From the NCBI GenBank assembly GCA_903844645.1, contig CAIMUP010000014.1, positions 31,760 through 95,759 on the forward strand: a DNA stretch of 64,000 nucleotides. The letters run 5' to 3'. The DNA comes from an uncultured Bacteroidota bacterium. Lineage in GTDB: Bacteria > Bacteroidota > Bacteroidia > AKYH767-A > JABDAW01. The number at the start of each line of letters is the position of its first letter. Within the stretch, counting starts at the first letter, position 1. Made by a program: the position numbers and the translations under genes. Below are positions 57,001 through 64,000 of the stretch, in pieces. Below the pieces are notes generated by a model, which did not search any database, had not been told where the DNA came from, and was given only the letters and a program-made list of their open reading frames with translations.

Positions 57001-57379
57001 TAATTCCATATCCTCTACTACCAGGGTGGTTAGCAGGAGACGGAATTGTTTGCGTTCCATAAACTCCAGGTTGAGCTATAGTAGTAGGTCCATTGATCCA
57101 TGCCCATTGATTGATAGCAGGTTTAAATTCCCATAAATCACAATAACCATTTCCTCCAAAAAGCCAAAAATTACCTTGTTTGTCTGTCCATTCACAAGCT
57201 TCATAATGACCCCGAGGTGTATTGTCCTGTGCAAAAACACCTTGTGTTCCACAATGTCCGAATACAGTTGCATTTGAGGTATCACTCCCATTCATCCAGG
57301 TCCATTCACCTTGTTGGGCTTTGATTGTTAATAGAGGGTAGTTGAACAAGAATAATATTATAATAATTATTTTTTTCAT
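54080..57379 (-). CDS. Giant Kelch-PKD surface protein with T9SS type B domain
   Basis: 1099 residues with a signal peptide (MKKIIIIILFLFNYPLLTIKAQ). Residues ~25-420 are a Kelch-like propeller with repeats such as DLWKYNIATNEWAWMAGP and NLWLFGGKG. Six PKD domains follow (for example YIWSFGDNSYDTTFNPTHIY, YYWYFGDGGVSSTLNPTHLY), interrupted by one GDSSICSGDTSLLDAG module. The end (LSIPNTFSPNNDGKNDFF ... YADHGFITLIR) is a type B T9SS domain, nearly identical to that of the gene at 59756. Probably a surface adhesin or glycan-binding protein. Confidence 0.93.
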   Translation of the reverse strand: MKKIIIIILFLFNYPLLTIKAQQGEWTWMNGSDTSNATVFGHCGTQGVFAQDNTPRGHYEACEWTDKQGNFWLFGGNGYCDLWEFKPAINQWAWINGPTTIAQPGVYGTQTIPSPANHPGSRGYGISTWVDTAGNLWLFGGKGIYSDLWKYNIATNEWAWMAGPTTLNDPGHYGTILISDPANNPPARFETSASWADNNNCLWLFGGGNTLGSLSDLWKFDISTNQWTWMKGANIVNQPPVYGIINIPSPTNEPGARWCYAKWKDSQGNFWMFSGAGINTGYRNDMWRFNPTTNEWTWMSGPNTPYDTIGVSGTQCLPSVNNIPKARRESRVCWTRPNDNFVFFGGGTDVIQYNDMWNYNVNTNEWTWMSGSVIPDQPGSYGTILVPSPTNMPSSRSGGVGWTDNSGNLWMFGGSILYYKNDMWRFIPDCTCPYMPMNASVSNFTALPLNGCSPLTVTFNNTSSNSTNYIWSFGDNSYDTTFNPTHIYTHDSTYIVMLITNNNCSANDTSLITIHVSTPLPVITGDSSICSGDTSLLDAGSFAQYHWSTGATTQSIIVTTTNNYIVTVTNGFGCTGTASRAVTVNANAHASFTADTLTGCSPLTVTFINTSSNATSYLWNFGNNDTSILTNPSYIYDSSGIYTITLIAYGAGGCNDTMIRSNYITILSLPVITSSFTAMPLSGCNPLTVSFNNTSTNGTSYLWNFGDNNTSTQNNPAHIYDSSGTFTVNLITTNTSICGVVTDTSTTTITVNPQAHALFYADTLTGCSPFTVHFINNSSNATSYLWDLGNSNTSTASNPSFTYNTSGIYTITLIAYNAGGCNDTMIQTNYITINTLPIVTSSFTQDSVSGCNPLTVHFNITSTNGISYIWNFGDSTILSTFNATHTYISSGTYTVTLITTNSGPCGVVTDTAIKQSLITVDEPITVKSIFTAEPVNGCSPLLVNFSNGSINAATYYWYFGDGGVSSTLNPTHLYDTGTYHVYLIASNSTNRCMNTPDSTGLLITVENCELSIPNTFSPNNDGKNDFFNIITDGYTNYHLLIFNRWGLKVFESIDTKLQWNGKVNNTGGDCTDGTYYYIFTGIDFNKAPYADHGFITLIR

Positions 57380-57400
57380 GATTATTATTATTCCTTCTTA

Positions 57401-57434
57401 CCTTTCCCTCTCTCTTACTTGAGAGGGGAAAAGG
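57401..57434. repeat. REP-like hairpin, relative of 37652
   Basis: CCTTTCCCTCTC pairs, with a bulge, with GAGAGGGGAAAAGG. It lies 18 bases after the stop of the minus-strand gene at 57452. Confidence 0.5.
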
Positions 57435-57451
57435 TTGAGAAGATTTGAAAA

Positions 57452-59071
57452 TTATTTTGTTAATACAATTTTCCAGTTATTAGAACTTTCACTTCCTGTT
57501 TCTCTTACCAGATAGATTCCATCAGGACAATCCTTTAAGTTAATCTCTTTAACAAAATTTGTTGATGGTGCTATATCATCAGAAGAATAGATTCTCTGAC
57601 CGATGGAATTATAAATCGAAATGGTAATAGATTCCCCTTTTTCTGTATTAAGTTTTAGAAGGAAATTTCCATTATTTGGGTTTGGGTAAATACCTGTAAT
57701 TTCATTTTTCTCATTATTATTTTCTAAACGTACTGGTGATGTACTTGCATTCCAAGCCCTTTCTTTGTATCTGACACTTTGAGGCAAGTTGTTTAATGAA
57801 TCATCATCCCAATACCAGGTATATTGAATATTTGCTGTATTGAAATTATCATCCCTGCCTGCTAACGAAATGGTTCTTTGAATATCCCAATAGGCGCAGG
57901 AAGAACATAAAGTTTGAACTTTAGGAACAATATAGAAAGGAAAACTTGCAGTGCTATATGTAGGATCCCCTAAATAATTACCTTGAACGACGATTGGTTG
58001 AACAAGAGGAGGGCAACCTACGCAAGTATAAGTAATTGCAGATGTCCAGGCTACAGTAACATTACTATAATCATGCGACCAAGTTACGACAGGTCTATAA
58101 TTTCCGTCTAAAAATAAATAGCAGGAATATTGGGAAAGGTCATCGCATCCGTAAGTATATGTATAGGAAGTTGGACCAGCATATTCATATCCCATTATTT
58201 GATTATTAACATCTTCATATACCACAATACAATCATCAAGAGTTCCCGGAGGTGGTGTAGCCGTTCTTGGATTTAACCCAGAGTTGACAAAAGTAGTAGT
58301 AACTGAAGGAGGAGCCGTAAAACTTGTAGCCTGATCAATATAAACTCTTCCATTTTGTACATAGGCATAATACATGGTAATAGTGCCGCTGCCATTGTTA
58401 TATAAACTAATATCAGGGCTATGTTCTCCGTTCGTGTGAATGGTAAACAATCCTGTATAAATTGGATTGGTCATTGAAACACTACCTTCTTCAACATACA
58501 TGTTTCCATTTTGGTCAGACCAAATTATTCCAAATAAATTTGTAAGGTTATCAGCATCTATATTAATTGCCCCTACATAAGTGGTACTGGCTTCAAGTGT
58601 TACCGTATTTGAATAATAAAAACTACTGCCACCCCATCCATAATTATCGACATAATAACCACCTAAATTTGTATCATAATACACCACAACAGCCCAATAC
58701 TTTCCAGAACCATCCACAACAACAGAAACATCTGGGTCTAATGTATATGATGAATGAAGACTCATGGTACCATAATTTGAAGAATATTGTTCATCATAAT
58801 ATAATCCAGGGTTGCTTCCGTCCCATACCGAAACATGCATATAACCGTTGACATCATTTCCTGTATTTAATACACTCGTTGATGCTCCAATAGGTGTTTC
58901 ATTTTGTGCCGGAGCCACTGCACAAGTTGGAGCTACATTTGGTCCAATATGAGGGGTTGATTGTGCCGACATTACAGTAGGCAGCATCATTACCAACATT
59001 AAAGTTGGTGTTACAAACAGTAAGTTTAACATGACTCCTACTGTCAAAAGAGTTCTTGTAATTTTTTTCAT
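57452..59071 (-). CDS. Secreted beta-rich protein with T9SS type A domain
   Basis: 539 residues from MKKITRTLLTVGVMLNLLFV, the start of a signal peptide; an earlier ATG is in frame but adds a second hydrophobic stretch. The middle is made of repeated ~45-residue strands (YWAVVVYYDTNLGGYYVDNYG, MYYAYVQNGRVYIDQATSF) resembling a propeller of unknown class. The end (GIYPNPNNGNFLLKLNTEK ... GIYLVRETGSESSNNWKIVLTK) is a type A T9SS domain. Promoter: TAATTTTG on the minus strand (59111-59118) with TTTG 19 bases upstream. Confidence 0.85.
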   Translation of the reverse strand: MKKITRTLLTVGVMLNLLFVTPTLMLVMMLPTVMSAQSTPHIGPNVAPTCAVAPAQNETPIGASTSVLNTGNDVNGYMHVSVWDGSNPGLYYDEQYSSNYGTMSLHSSYTLDPDVSVVVDGSGKYWAVVVYYDTNLGGYYVDNYGWGGSSFYYSNTVTLEASTTYVGAINIDADNLTNLFGIIWSDQNGNMYVEEGSVSMTNPIYTGLFTIHTNGEHSPDISLYNNGSGTITMYYAYVQNGRVYIDQATSFTAPPSVTTTFVNSGLNPRTATPPPGTLDDCIVVYEDVNNQIMGYEYAGPTSYTYTYGCDDLSQYSCYLFLDGNYRPVVTWSHDYSNVTVAWTSAITYTCVGCPPLVQPIVVQGNYLGDPTYSTASFPFYIVPKVQTLCSSCAYWDIQRTISLAGRDDNFNTANIQYTWYWDDDSLNNLPQSVRYKERAWNASTSPVRLENNNEKNEITGIYPNPNNGNFLLKLNTEKGESITISIYNSIGQRIYSSDDIAPSTNFVKEINLKDCPDGIYLVRETGSESSNNWKIVLTK

Positions 59072-59110
59072 TTTTTTATGTATTAAGATTATTAATTTAT
59101 TTATCGGGGA

Positions 59111-59118
59111 CAAAATTA
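59111..59118 (-). promoter_or_regulatory. -7 element of the 59071 gene (TAATTTTG on minus strand)
   Basis: With TTTG 19 bases upstream (59138-59141) this is a complete Bacteroidota promoter. It lies 40 bases before the ATG. Confidence 0.65.
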
Positions 59119-59233
59119 CAAATAAAAAGGATAGCAACAAATTTTATTAAACTATTTTCACCACGCACTTTATAAATCAAAAAAAAAGAAGATAGCAAAT
59201 GAAGCCACATCCCGATGGTCTGGAAATTTTAGC

Positions 59234-59525
59234 CTATATATAGGCAGTTATCCTCTTACAACTGCCAGTTATGGTCTTACAACTGCCAGTTATCCTCTTA
59301 CAACTGGCAATTGTTCTCTTACAATTGGCAATTATTCTCTTACAATTGGCAATTGTTCTCTTGCAATTGACAATTGTTCTCTTACAACTGGCAATTGTTC
59401 TCTTACAACTGGTAATTGTTCTCTTACAACTGGCAATTGTTCTCTTACAACTGGCAATTGTTCTCTTACAAGTGGCAATTGTTCTCTTACAACTGACAAT
59501 TGTTCTCTTACAACTGGCAGTTGCA
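59234..59525. repeat. Array 13: 12 full and 2 partial units of 21 bp, CAATTG core
   Basis: Units start at 59255 with CTTACAACTGGC and step by 21 bases to 59507. Most contain the palindrome CAATTG. The first and last units instead carry CAACTGSCAGTTG, so each edge forms its own dyad. It separates two minus-strand T9SS-cargo genes. All six frames are open or nearly open, a consequence of the 21-base period. Confidence 0.96.
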
Positions 59526-59755
59526 CGGGGCACATTGAACATCGTCTTTATTTCTTCACAAGTTGCTGAATATTAAGCTGATAAGGCACTAAAATAGGGT
59601 ATCAAAAAAGTGTTCTGGAACAAGGTGCTGACCACGGAATGGGCAAAATGGGTGTAAATAACAGGTAATTTAAGAACTCCGTTGTGCTGTGCGGATTAGT
59701 TGCAATAAACTGTTTTCACGGTGCAATAAACTAAGTCAGAAACCTAACTATTTGC

Positions 59756-62700
59756 TTACCGAATCAGGGTAATAAATCCGTGGTCGGCGTAGGGTGCTTT
59801 ATTAAAATCTATGCCGGTAAAAATATAGTAGTAGGTGCCATCGGGGCAGTCGCCACCGGTGTTATTCACCTTGCCATTCCACTGAATTTTATGGTCAATA
59901 CTCTCGAATACTTTTAAGCCCCAACGATTAAAAATAAGCAGGTGATAATCGCTGAATCCTTCTGCCAAGAGGTTGAAATAATCGTTCTTTCCATCAGCAT
60001 TTGGAGAGAACACATTTGGGGTATAAAGGTTGCATGAATCGGCGGTAATATCTAATTTAATCGTGTCGGGAGGGCTGTAACAAACCGCACTCGGATGGAA
60101 GGCGATCAGAGTAATCGTATAATTTCCGGCAATATGATAATGCGCATGCCCGGGCACTGAATCGAGGCTTTGGATGCCATTGCCAAAGTCCCAGAAATAC
60201 GCCGTTCCGTTCGTGCTGCCATTGGTAATATCAACATCCAACGGAGAGCAACCGGAGACAGGGCTGCGAATGAAATCGCTGGTAACGACAACCGGGTTTT
60301 CGACCGCTATGTAATGGATATAAACCAAGGAATCTATGTACTCACCACAAACCGTAGAGGTATCATTGGTAACAACCAAAGTAACGGTATAGAATCCGGC
60401 AGAAGTGTATTGATGATTCGGATTAAACAAGGTGCTGGTTTGGTTATCGCCAAACCTCCAGAGATACGATAAACCGCCTGCCGAATTATTGGTGAAATGA
60501 ATGGTTAATGGATTGCAACCATTCGTGGTATCGGCAACGAAATTACTCAACACCACTGGCGGCGTAACAACGGAAACAATCACACTATCCGTCCGCGAAC
60601 AACTGCCATTATTCACCACCACCCAGTAGATGCCCGGGGTATTCACCGTGATAGTCGGAGTTTGAGCACCAGTAACCCAGAGGTAGGTATTCCCCGTAGT
60701 TCCAGAGTTTAAGGTAACAGGATTCGGGGAACAAACCACGGTATCATTACCAAGATTCACGATCGGAGGAGCGATGTAATGAATATGAACCGTATCATCC
60801 GAAACACACAAGCCGAGATTCACCACCACCCAATAATTCCCTGCGGTAGTAACGGTAATAGTTTCCGTAGTTTCTCCGGTTGACCAATGATACAAGTAAC
60901 CTGTATTCCCTGCATCTATCGAAATCGTTTCGCCAACACAGAGGGTGCTGTCATGCCCTAAATTCACCACCGGCATCTGTATCACGGTAATACTTGTAGT
61001 ATCACTCCCAGAACAAGCTGCATTACTGACCACGACAGAATAAACTCCCGTAGTATTCGCAGAAATACTTTGTGTAGTAGCACCCGTACTCCAAGAGAAG
61101 GTGCTACCGGCATTGCCTGCATTCAGGGTTATTGTTTGATTAGAACAAATCGTACTGTCAGGACCGATATTCACAACAGGAGGATTAACCAGAGTAACAT
61201 TAATCGTATCCCTTCCATGACACACACTTTGGCTAACATATACCGAATACGTTCCCGCAGTATTCACGGTAATAGTTTGAGTCGTAGCACCCGTATTCCA
61301 TAAAAAGTTGAAGCCGGTATTTCCAGCATTAAGGGTAATGGTCGCGTTGCTGCAAATGGTCGTATCCGGACCTAAATTCACCGTAGGCGAAGCCACGAAA
61401 GTAACCGTTACCGTGTCATACCCCGTGCATCCACCATTATTCACCGCCACCCAATAAGTACCCGTGGTAGTAATACTGATGTTCTGTGTTGTAGCCCCCG
61501 TACTCCAAAGGTACGTATCACCAGGATTCCCCCCCCTCAAAGTATCAGGTCCAGCACCGCAAACAGAATGATCAAGACCCAAATTAACCACAGGCGGCAA
61601 AGCAAAACTTACATTGAAAGTATCGGCAATAGTAACCACCTGATTACAAACAGTAGCACCTAATACATGCACCCAATACTGCCCTTGAACAGAAACAGAA
61701 ATAGAATCGGTAGTGGCTCCCGTATTCCAAAGATAGCTGACACCCGTACTGGTAGGATGCAGAATGACAGGATTAGTACAAGAAACAATGGTCACATTCT
61801 CCGAAATACTGGATGATGATACCGTACAAATCGGGAAGGTATATGAACCGAAGAAGGATTGTCCACAGGCAAGGATTTCTCCTGGTACACTACCGTTATT
61901 CACATCATAAACATTACCCGTTGTAGCCACCGCAGCAAGATGCACCAAGTTGCCATCAAATTCAATGATGCTATCCGGTCCGCCGACATATACATTGCCG
62001 CACGAATCTGTACAAAGCCCTCCGGTAGTATAGGCAATGCCTCCGGTAATATTGACACTGCCTTGCAAGGCAAGGGTTACCTTATCCCATTTCTTCACCG
62101 TCAACCCATCATAGGTAAATAAAGAACAACCACTAACTGCTGTGCCATTAAAACCAGAGAATTCCGAACTTGTATTGCTCGCTTGCCCTTCATAAAGTAA
62201 ATATCCATCCTGAACAGAACCTGTTGTAGCATTCGATGCATCTACTTTCCAGAGTAAATTAGTGGTATCGGCTCCCGTGAAACCTGATGAAAAGGAAAGT
62301 CCAAAAGCATCCCCATTGGCATCTACCGACATACACCGAACCTCTCCATGCAAACAGGTAGGATGAAACGAATAAGGCGAATGCGCACCAGTTGCAGGAT
62401 CAACAGTGAAAACTAATGGAGCTTGAGAGGGATGTAATTCCATACCCATTACCGTTAATTTACCGGATACAGGATTCGGGAAGATACGATAGATCTCTAC
62501 CGAAGGTGCCGAGGTAATAACACTCCAAACCAATATCCCGCCAGGGTCTAATTTTAAACATAAATCGCCCCAAGGACCATACACAATATAGCAATTACCA
62601 CCGGCATCCAAAGTGAAGTCGCCATAATAACCGGCTGCACTTGTATTATACGTCCAGATAGGAGAACCAAGCGAAGTATATTTCTGAATTTGATAAGGAT

Positions 62701-63595
62701 TCGCACCTCCATAAACATAAATATTACCTGACGGATCATGCTGTATATCGAATGCGCCATCATACGTTGCAAAGTTCGGATCATGAACCCAAGGATCGAT
62801 AATTAAGGTCTTCCCATGGTCATAATCGCTTAATAAAAACGAAACCGTCTTGCCATTCACCTTAAACGTAGAGGCTACGGCAGACTTTTCATCGCCTTCG
62901 TAATAACTAATAGGTGCATTATCCACAAATAATCCTCCTTTATAATGCAATTGCAAATTGCCCGATTCATCTAAACCCACTGCCTCCACCCCGCTCCATT
63001 TTATCTTAATAACTGATGCATCCGCACCCGGATGAACAATAAAAGAATACTTTATTCCGCCTTCTTTTTGGAAAGAATACGCAACATCTATCCCAGGATA
63101 TACATTCTTTTCGGTAAGGCTCTTCCAACCATCGGCTTTCAGAGTTCCATTTTTAATGACAGCATCGGGGAATGTAAAATATTGCCCCTCTTTTTCATCG
63201 GTAATAAAGCTTGCATCCTTATTTGCATCCACAAAAGTCATCGTTTGCCGATGCTGCTCAAATTTATGCTCTTCCTCCTCTTTTCCTTCTGCTTCTTTTT
63301 TATTGATATTCTCTACAAACTGCACCGAATTTTTAGAGAATAATACAATCGTCTTGCCCATTTGCCCACCATAAGCCGGGTGGTTAGAACTCCCTTTTTC
63401 ATATCGGTCATACTGCCCCTTATTCTCAATGAATGTCGGCTGAAAAGGCTTCACTACGAAGTTTGTTTTAGTAGCATTTGCCGCCACCGGATGTGTCGTT
63501 AAGGAAGCAAGGTTTTGTTGCTGCCCGATACTGCTTTCCGAGGAAAGAAAATACACAACCAACAGGGCGAGAGCAATTCGTTTTAATGATTTCAT
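59756..63595 (-). CDS. Giant DUF7948/SBBP-like surface protein with Ig-like and PKD modules and T9SS type B domain
   Basis: 1279 residues with a signal peptide. The N-terminal domain starts FQPTFIENKGQYD, the FIENKGQ-type domain (DUF7948) found before SBBP repeats, and reads on through LIIDPWVHDPNFATYDGAFD. A propeller-like part leads to six or seven VNLGPDTTICSNATITLNAG...WNTGATTQTI modules, two PKD domains (YLWRFGDNQTSTLFNPNHQY, YFWDFGNGIQ) and a type B T9SS domain ending YADHGFITLIR. It is probably the largest adhesin in the window. Its end is nearly the same as that of the gene at 54080 at DNA level. Confidence 0.93.
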   Translation of the reverse strand: MKSLKRIALALLVVYFLSSESSIGQQQNLASLTTHPVAANATKTNFVVKPFQPTFIENKGQYDRYEKGSSNHPAYGGQMGKTIVLFSKNSVQFVENINKKEAEGKEEEEHKFEQHRQTMTFVDANKDASFITDEKEGQYFTFPDAVIKNGTLKADGWKSLTEKNVYPGIDVAYSFQKEGGIKYSFIVHPGADASVIKIKWSGVEAVGLDESGNLQLHYKGGLFVDNAPISYYEGDEKSAVASTFKVNGKTVSFLLSDYDHGKTLIIDPWVHDPNFATYDGAFDIQHDPSGNIYVYGGANPYQIQKYTSLGSPIWTYNTSAAGYYGDFTLDAGGNCYIVYGPWGDLCLKLDPGGILVWSVITSAPSVEIYRIFPNPVSGKLTVMGMELHPSQAPLVFTVDPATGAHSPYSFHPTCLHGEVRCMSVDANGDAFGLSFSSGFTGADTTNLLWKVDASNATTGSVQDGYLLYEGQASNTSSEFSGFNGTAVSGCSLFTYDGLTVKKWDKVTLALQGSVNITGGIAYTTGGLCTDSCGNVYVGGPDSIIEFDGNLVHLAAVATTGNVYDVNNGSVPGEILACGQSFFGSYTFPICTVSSSSISENVTIVSCTNPVILHPTSTGVSYLWNTGATTDSISVSVQGQYWVHVLGATVCNQVVTIADTFNVSFALPPVVNLGLDHSVCGAGPDTLRGGNPGDTYLWSTGATTQNISITTTGTYWVAVNNGGCTGYDTVTVTFVASPTVNLGPDTTICSNATITLNAGNTGFNFLWNTGATTQTITVNTAGTYSVYVSQSVCHGRDTINVTLVNPPVVNIGPDSTICSNQTITLNAGNAGSTFSWSTGATTQSISANTTGVYSVVVSNAACSGSDTTSITVIQMPVVNLGHDSTLCVGETISIDAGNTGYLYHWSTGETTETITVTTAGNYWVVVNLGLCVSDDTVHIHYIAPPIVNLGNDTVVCSPNPVTLNSGTTGNTYLWVTGAQTPTITVNTPGIYWVVVNNGSCSRTDSVIVSVVTPPVVLSNFVADTTNGCNPLTIHFTNNSAGGLSYLWRFGDNQTSTLFNPNHQYTSAGFYTVTLVVTNDTSTVCGEYIDSLVYIHYIAVENPVVVTSDFIRSPVSGCSPLDVDITNGSTNGTAYFWDFGNGIQSLDSVPGHAHYHIAGNYTITLIAFHPSAVCYSPPDTIKLDITADSCNLYTPNVFSPNADGKNDYFNLLAEGFSDYHLLIFNRWGLKVFESIDHKIQWNGKVNNTGGDCPDGTYYYIFTGIDFNKAPYADHGFITLIR

Positions 63596-63620
63596 AGTTC
63601 TTGTTTTATTAATTAGAGGA

Positions 63621-63651
63621 CAAAATTACAACTTATTTTTCAATGCCGCAA
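63621..63651 (-). promoter_or_regulatory. Complete promoter of the 59756 gene
   Basis: On the minus strand TTTG/TTG (63649-63651) is followed after 20 bases by TAATTTTG (63621-63628), about 26 bases before the ATG at 63595. Confidence 0.65.
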
Positions 63652-63819
63652 ATTTATGATAAAGATTTTTAAGATTCGGTGCTTCTTTCAGGATAATTTT
63701 ATCGGACTGTTTTCCTCAAACGCTTATTATCGAATCTATCCATCTCATCGCTGCAAATCTACCATTCCCCAGGAAACAAATAAACCTTTATCTTGACAAT
63801 TTTTATCATCTGCACAAAC

Positions 63820-64000
63820 TCCTAAGTCTTCAACATTAGCTCCTAAGTCTTCAACTCTACGTCCTAAAGCTTCAACTCTACGTCCTAAAGCTTCAACTCT
63901 ACGTCCTAAAGCTGCAACTCTACGTCCTAAAGCTGCAACTCTACGTCCTAAAGCTGCAACTCTACGTCCTAAAGCTGCAACTCTACGTCCTAAAGCTGCA
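63820..64000. repeat. Array 14: at least 8.5 units of 21 bp, cut by window end
   Basis: Units begin at 63820 with TCCTAAGTCTTCAAC and step by 21 bases, becoming TCCTAAAGCTTCAAC and then TCCTAAAGCTGCAAC. Left-end units are the most different, and the later ones are identical to the window edge. The palindrome AAGCTT is in units 3 and 4. The array continues beyond base 64000. Confidence 0.95.

Overview
The window is chromosomal DNA of an AT-rich member of the Bacteroidota, most likely an environmental Chitinophagales/Sphingobacteriales-type bacterium. The evidence is type IX secretion (T9SS) C-terminal sorting domains of type A (four proteins) and type B/gliding-motility type (three giant proteins), the Bacteroidota promoter (-7 TAnnTTTG, -33 TTTG) in front of many genes, short NuoG, folP next to the diadenylate cyclase gene, and a DoxX protein of BT_3928 type. 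No rRNA, tRNA, prophage, insertion sequence or CRISPR-Cas locus was seen.

Layout. 1-3.3 kb: a secreted BNR-repeat protein cut by the window edge, a small unknown protein, tatD and an M15 peptidase. 4.1-12.7 kb: a glycosylation block with two paralogous TMTC-like membrane/TPR proteins, a DPM1-like family 2 glycosyltransferase, a TPR-tailed GT-C protein and an unknown gene. 12.8-19 kb: T9SS cargo (PKD protein, BNR protein with a frameshift, M1 aminopeptidase). 19.8-22.6 kb: accessory island with an unknown protein, a frameshifted phosphoesterase, and an antitoxin-Fic/Doc pair flanked by 39-bp direct repeats, then an orphan DUF433 antitoxin. 22.8-30.5 kb: HD hydrolase, polysaccharide deacetylase, outer-membrane barrel protein, recO, GT4, heme A synthase and a C1 peptidase. 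31-45.8 kb: core genes gyrB, nuoG-nuoH, mfd, cdaA, folP and the DoxX protein, with a GT-C gene and small secreted proteins between. 46.3-63.6 kb: three giant type-B-CTD surface proteins, a type-A cargo protein, two tandem GT22-like mannosyltransferase paralogues and a small metzincin-like protein.

The outstanding feature lies between the genes. Fourteen intergenic tandem arrays were found, about one every 4.6 kb, together about 3.3 kb or 5% of the window. Each has its own sequence, unrelated to the others, yet all have a period of exactly 21 bp or its double, 42 bp. Each long gap holds one array and never two, whether the flanking genes are divergent, convergent or co-directional. Units usually carry a small dyad, and several whole arrays are giant palindromes or have inverted ends. 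The best case is 10130-10361, where six copies of a 16-bp palindrome sit exactly 42 bp apart inside a 232-bp overall palindrome. Because 21 is a multiple of three, the arrays create false reading frames on both strands. A unit length fixed at two helical turns while the sequence is free points to an undescribed array-forming or DNA/RNA-structural system.

Two genes (15.5 kb and 20.6 kb) are each broken by one missing base in a T8 or A9 run, which suggests homopolymer sequencing errors or phase variation. All family assignments come from motif recognition by eye; no database search was possible.
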